Below are positions 50,301-57,379 of a stretch of 64,000 bases of DNA, in pieces (position 1 is the stretch's first letter; each line of letters starts with the position of its first letter). A program made the position numbers and the translations under genes. Origin of the DNA: Mesonia maritima (lineage in GTDB: Bacteria; Bacteroidota; Bacteroidia; Flavobacteriales; Flavobacteriaceae); NCBI RefSeq assembly GCF_042433895.1, contig NZ_JBHLUA010000012.1, forward strand, positions 744,001 through 808,000, given 5' to 3'. Below the pieces are notes generated by a model. That model did no database searches and was not told where the DNA came from. It saw nothing but the letters and a program-made list of their open reading frames with translations.

Positions 50301-50637
50301 AGTTTCTTTTAATAATATAGATGTTGAAGAAGGTTTTTATTATTTAGCTTGGGGAGATACTTCTCTTTCTACTGAATTGAAACAATTAAATTCAGTAAAA
50401 CTTTTTCCTAATCCAACTTCTGGAAACGTTACAATTCAAGGACTAGATAATTCAAAAAATATTTCTTTTGAAGTTTACGATGTACTGGGTAGAAAATATA
50501 ATATTAAATCAACTACCAAAAACGACACTCAGGTAAGCATAGATTTATCAGCTGCTTTATCCAATAACAGTTTACTCATCATAAAGGTAAAACAAGAGGA
50601 TAGAATGAAAATTTTTAAAGTGATTCGTTCTAATTAA
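47311..50637 (+). CDS. secreted PhoD-like phosphatase with LamG-like domains and T9SS type A sorting domain
   Basis: 1108 residues from the ATG at 47311 (MKTKLFFLSIMISLYGS); an upstream TTG in frame is rejected. After the signal peptide (cut near LYSQ) an N-terminal beta sandwich precedes a PhoD-type metallophosphatase with WLGDATYLLG, TDNHDLGPNEFDKN, FLLDNRSYRDG and VISFSADIHEQKF (metal ligands Asp, Asn, His). Two concanavalin-like/LamG domains follow at about 460-640 and 660-835. The last 80 residues (KLFPNPTSGNVTIQG... to KVIRSN) form the T9SS type A signal. It is exported to the surface or medium and probably releases phosphate from esters near polysaccharide. Confidence 0.9.
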   Translation: MKTKLFFLSIMISLYGSLSLYSQTTIPGDSIVYGPMFSPVYNNSVRVWVLTKSNTNTNNSLELSFTNDNSPATEISGTVYNSDTRLGYNLRSYEFTGLTQGDTYTAKLLADNSPVNDRVTSIKNAQNTIDDFEFLSGGCGRIYDLSRCIDQPESTFHFNGSPTMFNKMAEEGSDMMIWLGDATYLLGLQHAMGQCPNGEDDWANKDNAFSRYVFQRNYHDSLTVAMPQLAITDNHDLGPNEFDKNMPTIDEMRDIFMDWWPNPEYKSTPEGQGLYSSYKYKDVEFFLLDNRSYRDGTQQHLGPDQLAWLKNELANSTANFKVLINGTPSFENNCGGRNFCNTSQADELIDYIKQNNINGVISFSADIHEQKFMVRDGDVNYPLIDVLSGNLNSDVGNGNYNINYGTSHILTGVKQTYLRVNVYGDEDDRRMKVEYVGLDGNPYFEEIIHQDMLTSQNSDAHNLALPIDNSVEDTSLYNHTVNASNFTLEEDRNGEANSAIRFSSNTSLEIPSAQSLKLHDKSFSLTYWVKPESLNQNITFLSNEENNKGFSLGVSDLGYFYYLNHSTQEFKVSEFQFSPNKWSFIVWKYDNVKRVLSLYYNGFLIESWNDVASSEESLDAIKIGDNLDGLLDNVNLYARLISDEEILQEAEVVSSRGEVLKMPGSQNMAIEGTMLNPILAEDFTIQFWAKLNADPGNNYKILASNGRINNNTTGLSFEFPDSNKLNIVAGTNTSNWNAISNQGDVWNIGEWNHVTVTATKNGFIKYYLNGEFVAENSFEQYVPNPWGLGIGDSPSYGSDVNAEIDELRIWKRALTPAEIQENMHYPLTGTEADLALYYDFEISTVDTSILFSKGTETYDITLDGGSLIAATSPVCELEDDFKTKVIGQWSKNNTVENNGLAPTNAISSYINNLVIGKNANTETDLVPGDYTDFNYLKGGWQMSPLNLPFASFKINLEDALTDYATILANYQDFYLLKRENLTDDFEIAAQGTLNGNEVSFNNIDVEEGFYYLAWGDTSLSTELKQLNSVKLFPNPTSGNVTIQGLDNSKNISFEVYDVLGRKYNIKSTTKNDTQVSIDLSAALSNNSLLIIKVKQEDRMKIFKVIRSN

Positions 50638-50656
50638 TAATTTTTCAAACTCTAAT

Positions 50657-50688
50657 AAAAAGGCAGGAAATATTTCCTGCCTTTTTTT
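50657..50688 (+). terminator. terminator of the PhoD-like gene
   Basis: Perfect palindrome with a 14-bp stem, AAAAAGGCAGGAAA and its complement around TA, followed by Ts, 19 nt after the stop. Confidence 0.9.
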
Positions 50689-50752
50689 ATTATTCGGTTT
50701 TTGGCTTCAAAAATGCAACAGTAAAAAATTAACGAAGTCTTTCTGAAAACAA

Positions 50753-50780
50753 AAAACCCCGATCGTAAGATCGAGGTTTT
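50753..50780 (-). terminator. terminator of tRNA-Phe
   Basis: On the minus strand: AAAACCTCGATC, TTAC loop, GATCGGGGTTTT with one G-T pair and a T run, 4 nt beyond the tRNA 3' end. Confidence 0.85.
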
Positions 50781-50784
50781 GCGG

Positions 50785-50857
50785 TGGTGCCTCCAGGAAT
50801 CGAACCAGGGACACAAGGATTTTCAGTCCTTTGCTCTACCAACTGAGCTAAGGCACC
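50785..50857 (-). tRNA. tRNA-Phe (GAA)
   Basis: 73 nt on the minus strand. Acceptor stem GGTGCCT pairs with AGGCACC and the discriminator is A. The D-arm has GCTCAGTTGGTAGAGC; the anticodon loop is CTGAAAA with anticodon GAA; the T-arm has GGTTCGATTCC. The 3' CCA is not encoded (CCG follows) and must be added by the CCA enzyme. A terminator follows at once, so it is a single-gene unit. Confidence 0.97.
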
Positions 50858-50958
50858 AGTGCTATAAAGCGGTTGCAAATATATATTCATTTTTACAATT
50901 GCACAAACAAAAATAAAAAAAATGCGTTATTTGTATGCTGAAATAAATAATTCTAACA

Positions 50959-51687
50959 ATGAATTTAGTTATCGATATCGGAAATACTTTTATTAAACTT
51001 GCTGTTTTTCAGAAAGATGAAATTGTTAGTCGTGCCGTTTTTGAAGATGAAAAATTGATGGAAAAAATTCAAGAAATTTTAAAAACACATAAAATTGAGC
51101 ACGGAATTATTTCGAGTGTAAAAACTATTCCAGCAGACGAATTAGCATTTTTAAGAAAAAATATCAATTTAATAATATTAGATCATACACTTTCTTTTCC
51201 TTTTTTAAATTTATATGAAACACCAGAAACGCTAGGAAAAGACCGACTAGCATTGGCAGCCGCTGCGGTAAAACTTTTTCCAAATAAAAATATATTAATT
51301 ATAGATGCAGGCACTTGCATAACCTATGATTTTTTAGAAAATAATAAATATCACGGCGGAGCGATTTCCCCGGGAATAGAAATGCGATTTAAAGCAATGC
51401 ATAATTTTACCGCAAAACTCCCGTTAATTAAGACAACTGATGAAAATGAAACAGAATTAACCGGCAAGACTACAAGGCAAAACATGAAAATAGGAGTCTT
51501 GAAAGGAGTTCCGCTAGAAATAGATGGTTTTATTGATCTTTACAAGCAAGATTATAAAGATTTAACAGTAATTTTGACCGGTGGTGACAGCGAATTGTTG
51601 TCTAAGAGTTTAAAAAATAGCATATTTGCCCCCGAAAATTTTCTGTTAAAAGGATTGAATACGATTTTAGAATTTAATAAAATTTGA
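50959..51687 (+). CDS. coaX: type III pantothenate kinase
   Basis: 242 residues; phosphorylates pantothenate in the first step of CoA synthesis. It has the ASKHA-fold marks of CoaX: phosphate-1 loop MNLVIDIGNTFIKLAVF, the pantothenate-site segment TPETLGKDRLALAAAA, and the second Asp motif ILIIDAGTCITYDFL followed by GGAISPGIEMRFKAMH. First gene of a long operon; its stop overlaps the next start (TGATG). Confidence 0.96.
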   Translation: MNLVIDIGNTFIKLAVFQKDEIVSRAVFEDEKLMEKIQEILKTHKIEHGIISSVKTIPADELAFLRKNINLIILDHTLSFPFLNLYETPETLGKDRLALAAAAVKLFPNKNILIIDAGTCITYDFLENNKYHGGAISPGIEMRFKAMHNFTAKLPLIKTTDENETELTGKTTRQNMKIGVLKGVPLEIDGFIDLYKQDYKDLTVILTGGDSELLSKSLKNSIFAPENFLLKGLNTILEFNKI

Positions 51688-52925
51688 TGATTAAAAAACT
51701 AGTAGTAATAGCTGTTCTATTGTGTTCAGTTGTTGGAAACGCGCAAGAAATTATTTCCTCACCCTATTCTTATTTCGGAATTGGTTTGCCCAAATTTAAA
51801 GGAACCGCAGAAAATAGAATGATGGGAGGTTTAAGTATCCTTTCAGACAGTATTCACGTAAACCTGCAAAATCCTGCTGGTTATGGAGCATTGCAATTAA
51901 CCACCTATACGTTAGGAGCAACGCACAATAGAACTTCAATTGAAAATAGCACTTCAAGTGATGACATTACCAATACATCCTTAGATTACTTAGCTATCGG
52001 AATTCCTACAGGAAGATTAGGTTTTGGTTTAGGGATTATTCCTTATACTTCTGTTGGTTATAAGTTAAGTGAAGAAACCACAACTACTTATAGCGAATAT
52101 TCAGGTAGAGGTGGCGTGAATAAATTATTTCTTTCAGCAGGTTATCGCGTAACCGATAATTTTAGAGTCGGAATTGAAGGAAGCTATAACTTCGGAAATA
52201 TTCAAAATAAAAATCTCTTTTTTCAGCAAGGAATTCAATACGGAACAAGAGAAGATAACCGCTCCGATTTAAGTGGATTTACCTTTAATTTAGGAGCGCA
52301 ATATGAGCAACCCATTTCAGAAAAACTTCAATTAACCTCTTCAGCTAGTTATCGCCCATCGGCAAATCTAACTTCAGAAAATAAACGAATACTTTCTTCT
52401 GTAAGATATAACAATGGAATTGAAGAAGAAATAAATATAAAAGATATAGACATTCCTACTACCGATTTAACCTTGCCTTCTCAATTAAGAGTTGGAGCCG
52501 GTATCGGTGAAAAAAGACATTGGTTTGCTGGTTTAGAATATCAGCAAATTACGGCTAGCGATTATTCAAATCGTTCGTTTACGCTGGATAATGTTACGTT
52601 TGAAAATGCTGCAACCTATCGACTTGGTGGTTATTATGTAAACGATTATAACGATATTACAAGTTATTTTAATCGCATTACTTTTCGAGCAGGAATGCGC
52701 TATCAAGAGACGGGGATTGTCCTCAATAATGAAGAGATAAATGAGTTTGGCATATCTTTTGGAGCTGGATTACCGGCGGGAAGATTGTTAAGCAATGTCA
52801 ATGTTGGTGTAGAGTACGGACAAAGAGGTACAACTTCAGCAGGATTAGTGCAAGAAGACTTCCTAAATATTTTTATCAGTTTATCATTTAACGATAAATG
52901 GTTTCAAGAAAGAAAGTTTAACTAA
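51687..52925 (+). CDS. outer-membrane beta-barrel protein, function unknown
   Basis: 412 residues from the ATG at 51687, whose first base is the last base of the coaX stop. Signal peptide (cut after GNAQ, about residue 20). The mature chain starts EIISSPYSYFGIGLPKF and has repeated glycine/aromatic beta strands, as in FadL/PorV-like barrels; the C-terminal strand ends NIFISLSFNDKWF. In Flavobacteria such a gene regularly stands between coaX and lptC, which suggests envelope assembly, but no role is known to me. Confidence 0.8.
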   Translation: MIKKLVVIAVLLCSVVGNAQEIISSPYSYFGIGLPKFKGTAENRMMGGLSILSDSIHVNLQNPAGYGALQLTTYTLGATHNRTSIENSTSSDDITNTSLDYLAIGIPTGRLGFGLGIIPYTSVGYKLSEETTTTYSEYSGRGGVNKLFLSAGYRVTDNFRVGIEGSYNFGNIQNKNLFFQQGIQYGTREDNRSDLSGFTFNLGAQYEQPISEKLQLTSSASYRPSANLTSENKRILSSVRYNNGIEEEINIKDIDIPTTDLTLPSQLRVGAGIGEKRHWFAGLEYQQITASDYSNRSFTLDNVTFENAATYRLGGYYVNDYNDITSYFNRITFRAGMRYQETGIVLNNEEINEFGISFGAGLPAGRLLSNVNVGVEYGQRGTTSAGLVQEDFLNIFISLSFNDKWFQERKFN

Positions 52926-52944
52926 TTTATTTATAAAATCAACT

Positions 52945-54333
52945 ATGAAAACTAACTTTTTATTAATAGCGCTTATTGGAGCTTTTTTCAGCACAAATTT
53001 GAGTAATGCTCAAGAGGCAGATTGTGGGAGAAATCTTGCTTTGTTTTCTCAAAGTGCGAAAATAAAAGATTATAAATCTGCTCAACCTTACTATAATAAA
53101 CTTATTGAAAATTGTGAGGACTCTAATATTGTAATCTACCAATATGGAGAGCGTATGCTAAAAAGCTTTATTGAAGATGCTGAAGAAGCTGGAAATACTG
53201 AAAAGCAGAAAGAATACGCACAAGCATTAATAGAAAATTACCAAAAACGATTAGAAAATTTTCCTACAAAAACTCCAAAAGGAGGAGTTTATGCAGATAT
53301 CGCTCAAGTAAAATACGATAACAATCTTGGCGATAAGGAAGAGCAATATGATGCTTTTGAAAAAGCGTGGGAAGCCGATAAAAAATCCTTTAACAGTCCG
53401 CGAGCTTTATATACCTATTTTAATGTGTTGATCGATCTTCAAGATGCTGGGAAAAAAGATCTTCAAGTGGTATTTATGAAGTATGATGAATTAATCGAAA
53501 AAATTGAAGAAGAAGAGATTCGTCGTGCCGAAGAAGCTGCACCATTAATCAAAAAACAAGAAGATGGTGATAAATTAAATTCAGATGAAGAACGCATTTT
53601 GAAAAACTCTGAAATTTACTTAACCAATTTCAGTAAAATTAAAGCCGGAATTAACGGATTGTTAGGACAACGTGCAGATTGCGAAAATTTAATTCCACTC
53701 TATAACGGTGAGTTTGAAGAAAACAAAGAAAACGTTGAATGGTTAAAAAGAGCCGCTGGTAGACTTTCAGCTAAAGATTGTACAGAAGATCCATTATTCT
53801 TTAAGTTAGTAGAAGCGTTGCACCAAAAACAACCTTCAGCAAAATCAGCTTTATATTTAGGTCAGCTTGCTGAAAAAGATAACAACTATTCTAAAGCCTT
53901 AGAATATTACAATCAATCGGCAGATTTAGAAGAAAATCCAATCGACAAAGCGAGAGTTTACAATATGATCGCGAATAATTACAAGAGAAAAGGAAGTTAT
54001 TCAACTGCGAGAAGTTTTTATAGAAAAGCTTTAAGCAGTCAACCTTCTAAAGGAAGCGCCTATTTGCAAATTGCAGATATGTATGCAAAAAGCGCTAACG
54101 ATTGTGGAGATAATGTTTTCAATAAGAGAGCCGTATATTGGTTAGCGGCAGAATATGCACGTAGAGCAGGAAGAGTAGATCCATCAATTCAGTCTTCAGC
54201 AGATGCTGCTGTAAATAGTTATATGGGAAGAGCTCCACAAAAAACCGATATTTTCCAAGAAGATGTAGAGGTTGGTTCAACAATTAATATTGGTTGTTGG
54301 ATAGGTGAAAGCGTTCGCGTACCTTCGTTATAA
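52945..54333 (+). CDS. secreted TPR-repeat protein
   Basis: 462 residues with a signal peptide (cut after SNAQ, about residue 22). Helical throughout, with clear tetratricopeptide units in the second half: AKSALYLGQLAEKDNNYSKA, ARVYNMIANNYKRKGSYSTA and KGSAYLQIADMYAKSA. It may be a periplasmic scaffold. It starts 19 nt after the barrel gene and stops 3 nt before lptC. Confidence 0.88.
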   Translation: MKTNFLLIALIGAFFSTNLSNAQEADCGRNLALFSQSAKIKDYKSAQPYYNKLIENCEDSNIVIYQYGERMLKSFIEDAEEAGNTEKQKEYAQALIENYQKRLENFPTKTPKGGVYADIAQVKYDNNLGDKEEQYDAFEKAWEADKKSFNSPRALYTYFNVLIDLQDAGKKDLQVVFMKYDELIEKIEEEEIRRAEEAAPLIKKQEDGDKLNSDEERILKNSEIYLTNFSKIKAGINGLLGQRADCENLIPLYNGEFEENKENVEWLKRAAGRLSAKDCTEDPLFFKLVEALHQKQPSAKSALYLGQLAEKDNNYSKALEYYNQSADLEENPIDKARVYNMIANNYKRKGSYSTARSFYRKALSSQPSKGSAYLQIADMYAKSANDCGDNVFNKRAVYWLAAEYARRAGRVDPSIQSSADAAVNSYMGRAPQKTDIFQEDVEVGSTINIGCWIGESVRVPSL

Positions 54334-54336
54334 TTT

Positions 54337-54903
54337 ATGAATAACACATATCAACATATTTTAAAAAGCATTGTTGTTTTATTGCTAACAACAATGCTTT
54401 TTTCATGCCAAGATCGTTTAAACACCGTTAGAAAATGGGAAAAAGGTTTCGAAAAACCGCAAACTAGCGGAGAAGGTATTAATCTTTTTTATACTGATAG
54501 TGGCGCGGTAAAAGCAAATTTACGAAGTCCAAGATTATTAGATTATACACATAAAAAATTTCCTTATCGCGAATTCCCCGACGGATTAGAGGTAGATTTC
54601 TTCAACGAAAAAAATCAGAAAAGTACCATCGTAGCAGATTATGGAATTGTATATTCAACTACCGGTTTAATAGATTTACAAGGGAATGTAAAAATTACAA
54701 CTAGCGATAGTACGGTTTTAAACGCAGACCAATTGTATTGGGATCAAAATGAAAATTGGGTTTTTTCAGACATAAACTATAATATTAAATTGAATAACGG
54801 CGCTTTAAATAAAGGCGAAGGTTTTGATGCTAATGAAAAATTTGATAAATTTATTTCAAGATCAAACGTAGGTATTCAATACATCGATGAAAGTGAAAAA
54901 TAA
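54337..54903 (+). CDS. lptC: LPS export periplasmic protein LptC
   Basis: 188 residues with a lipobox LFSC (lipid on C24), which differs from the single TM anchor of enterobacterial LptC and is usual in Bacteroidota. The mature part shows the beta-jellyroll repeats of the family: FEKPQTSGEGINLFYTDSG, VYSTTGLIDLQGNVKITTSD, LNADQLYWDQNENWVFSD. It passes lipopolysaccharide from LptBFG to LptA. Its TAA overlaps the ATG of the next gene. Confidence 0.88.
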   Translation: MNNTYQHILKSIVVLLLTTMLFSCQDRLNTVRKWEKGFEKPQTSGEGINLFYTDSGAVKANLRSPRLLDYTHKKFPYREFPDGLEVDFFNEKNQKSTIVADYGIVYSTTGLIDLQGNVKITTSDSTVLNADQLYWDQNENWVFSDINYNIKLNNGALNKGEGFDANEKFDKFISRSNVGIQYIDESEK

Positions 54904-55094
54904 TGAAAGTTTTTAAAATTTTTGAATACGCATATCTTGTAGTCGCTGCTTTTTTTGCAGTAGAAGCTTATAGAATTTGGGACGAATCGCAAGGAAGAGC
55001 TTATATTTTTATGGCATTTGTAGCGGTTGCTATTTTTATGTTTTTCTTTAAACGACGGTTTAGGAAAAAGATGGAGCAAAATAATCAGGAATAA
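54903..55094 (+). CDS. small two-TM membrane protein in the lptC operon
   Basis: 63 residues with TM1 about 7-23, a loop EAYRIWDESQGRAY, TM2 about 35-49 and a basic tail FKRRFRKKMEQNNQE. No family recognised. Start and stop each overlap a neighbour by one base, which supports a real, translationally coupled gene. Confidence 0.75.
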   Translation: MKVFKIFEYAYLVVAAFFAVEAYRIWDESQGRAYIFMAFVAVAIFMFFFKRRFRKKMEQNNQE

Positions 55095-56383
55095 TGGAGG
55101 TTGATATAATTATTATCATTTGTTCTCTTATCTTGTCAGCGTTTTTCTCCGGGATGGAAATCGCTTACGTATCTTCCAATAAAATCCACATTGAAATTGA
55201 AAAAAAGCAAGGCGATTTTCTTGCTAAAATTTTAGATAAACTTACCCGAAAACCTTCTAAATTTATTGCCACAATGCTTGTAGGTAACAATATTGCACTT
55301 GTTATTTACGGGTTTTTTATGGGCGATTTGTTGGTAAATTGGCTTACCGGAATGGGTTCCATCGACAATAGTTTTATTAATTATTGGGTTACCGATGGGT
55401 TAATTCTTACCCAAACCTTAATTTCTACGCTTATTATTTTACTAACGGCAGAATTTCTCCCAAAAGTTTTTTTTCAGATTTATGCCAACTCTTTACTGAA
55501 AGCTTTTGCCGTTCCGGCCTATATTTTCTATTTACTTTTCAGTTTTATTTCCGCATTTATTATCTGGATTTCAGATTTAGTACTCAAAGTATTTTTTAAA
55601 ACCGAAGGAGACGAAGTTCAACTCGCTTTTAGTAAAGTTGAATTAGGAAATTACATTACCGAACAAATGGAAACGGTAGAAGAACACGAAGACATCGATT
55701 CTGAAATACAAATTTTTAAAAACGCATTAGATTTTTCTGAAGTGAAATCGCGTGAAGTCATGATTCCTAGAACCGAAATTATTGCGGTCGATAGTTCAGA
55801 ATCACCAAAAAATTTAGTGCATTTATTTACCGAAACCGGACTTTCAAAAATTCTGGTTTATAAAGAAACCAACGACGATATTATTGGTTATGTACATTCA
55901 TTCGATTTATTCAGAAATCCGAAAACTATTAAATCGATTATGCTTCCGGTGGTTTATGTTCCCGAAACCATGCTCATTAAAGATGTGCTGAATTTGCTTA
56001 CCAAAAAGCGAAAAAGTATCGCAGTGGTAATCGACGAATACGGTGGAACCAGCGGAATGATGACCGTAGAAGATATCGTAGAAGAATTATTTGGTGAAAT
56101 TGAAGACGAACACGACCCGATTGTATTAATTGAAGAAGAAATAAGCCCAGGAAAATACCGTTTTTCCGGTCGAGTGGAAGTAGATTATATTAATGAAAAT
56201 TATAAATTAAACCTTCCTGAAGAAGAAAACTACGAAACGCTTGGAGGTTTAATTATGCATCATACCGAAGAAATTCCCGAACAAGGCGGTCAAGTTCACA
56301 TTAACGGTTTTAAGATTGAAATTCTAGAAGTTTCCAACACCAAAATTGAATTGGTGCAAATTGAAGTTGTCGAAGAAGATTAA
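55094..56383 (+). CDS. CNNM/CorC-family (hemolysin-like) membrane protein
   Basis: 429 residues. DUF21 membrane domain (1 to about 170, four TM segments, starting IIIICSLILSAFFSGMEIAYVS), a CBS pair (about 205-330; MIPRTEIIAVD, KILVYKETNDDIIGYVH, IAVVIDEYGGTSGMMTVEDIVEE) and a CorC_HlyC domain (about 345-425, ending FKIEILEVSNTKIELV). The family is linked to Mg or Co export. The gliding protein GldE has the same layout, but no gld genes are nearby, so I do not use that name. Confidence 0.9.
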   Translation: MEVDIIIIICSLILSAFFSGMEIAYVSSNKIHIEIEKKQGDFLAKILDKLTRKPSKFIATMLVGNNIALVIYGFFMGDLLVNWLTGMGSIDNSFINYWVTDGLILTQTLISTLIILLTAEFLPKVFFQIYANSLLKAFAVPAYIFYLLFSFISAFIIWISDLVLKVFFKTEGDEVQLAFSKVELGNYITEQMETVEEHEDIDSEIQIFKNALDFSEVKSREVMIPRTEIIAVDSSESPKNLVHLFTETGLSKILVYKETNDDIIGYVHSFDLFRNPKTIKSIMLPVVYVPETMLIKDVLNLLTKKRKSIAVVIDEYGGTSGMMTVEDIVEELFGEIEDEHDPIVLIEEEISPGKYRFSGRVEVDYINENYKLNLPEEENYETLGGLIMHHTEEIPEQGGQVHINGFKIEILEVSNTKIELVQIEVVEED

Positions 56384-56424
56384 GTTTTCTATAAACTTCA
56401 ATTTTAATTGTTAACTTGTTTTTT

Positions 56425-57279
56425 ATGAGAAGATTATTTCTAGTATCATTTTTTTTATTTATTTCCAGTTCTTTTGTATTCGCTCAAGACACTATACTTT
56501 TTTACGTAAAAAATTCCCAGCAAGAATTCATTAAAAACTATAAAATAAAATTTAATTTTTATCAAAAAGGCGATAGCTTAACTTATTACAGTAATAAGAA
56601 GGCAGACATATATCTGCCTTCTCAATTGTATAAAAAAGCCGATTCCATTAAAGCGTCCTATTCATTTTATGAAATAAAACTTACTGAAGAAAACTTTGCA
56701 AATAATACTATTTATTTAAATCAAGATTTAGCGATTGATGAAGTTGTATTAAGTGTAAAAGAAAAAGAACAACATCAAATAGGACCCCATAAAACACCTT
56801 TTTTTTTTAATAATCTTGGTTTTTATTGTGATTGCCAAATTTTAATCTCCTTTAAAAATAATCAAATAAATGATTTTAAGAATATTAAAGGGATGCGGTT
56901 CGCTTTTAAAAACGGTTTTCCATTTAATATTAGTGGGGGAAAACGAATAGAGGTTTTACTAATTGGTTTTAATACCTATAGTGTTATCCCGAAAAAAAAC
57001 AATTTGCTAACAGAACGTATTATTTATAAAATCCCTAAAAAATTTGGGAAATGGGAGAATGTAGATCTGTCTGATAAAGTTAAACCAAACTTAGAAGAAT
57101 ATGAATATATTGCTTTTGGCTTTAAAGTGATAGATTGGGGGATAAGAGTTAAAATGGATCATAAAAAAAATCATCCAAACCTCTACTTGTTACATGAAGA
57201 TTATTATAATGAGGGTATGTATGATATAGATCAAGATTTAGAAACATTGCCTTTAATGCAATTAATTTATGAGCAATAA
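56425..57279 (+). CDS. hypothetical secreted protein
   Basis: 284 residues from the ATG at 56425 (MRRLFLVSFFLFISSSFVFAQ), with a signal peptide of about 21 residues; a TTG further upstream is rejected. The mature chain is beta-rich, with a carboxypeptidase-like or TonB-plug-like phrase NNTIYLNQDLAIDEVVLSVKEKEQ and later FFNNLGFYCDCQILISF. I do not recognise a family. It begins 41 nt after the CNNM gene and ends before a hairpin. Confidence 0.7.
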   Translation: MRRLFLVSFFLFISSSFVFAQDTILFYVKNSQQEFIKNYKIKFNFYQKGDSLTYYSNKKADIYLPSQLYKKADSIKASYSFYEIKLTEENFANNTIYLNQDLAIDEVVLSVKEKEQHQIGPHKTPFFFNNLGFYCDCQILISFKNNQINDFKNIKGMRFAFKNGFPFNISGGKRIEVLLIGFNTYSVIPKKNNLLTERIIYKIPKKFGKWENVDLSDKVKPNLEEYEYIAFGFKVIDWGIRVKMDHKKNHPNLYLLHEDYYNEGMYDIDQDLETLPLMQLIYEQ

Positions 57280-57283
57280 TTCT

Positions 57284-57312
57284 AACCGCTTTTTAATAAG
57301 CGGTTTTCTTTT
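57284..57312 (+). terminator. weak terminator before ppiD
   Basis: 8-bp stem AACCGCTT/AAGCGGTT, 6-nt loop, then TTCTTTT; the T run is interrupted, so read-through into ppiD is possible. Confidence 0.55.
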
Positions 57313-57379
57313 AAAATAGTTTTATAATTTAAGGATTTATCTTATTTTCGCCCACTATATTTAGATAAATTCAAATAAA

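Noticed and set aside
55094..56383. Naming the CNNM-family gene gldE
   Set aside because: The domain layout is shared with GldE, but no other gliding genes are present and the sequence alone does not separate the two.
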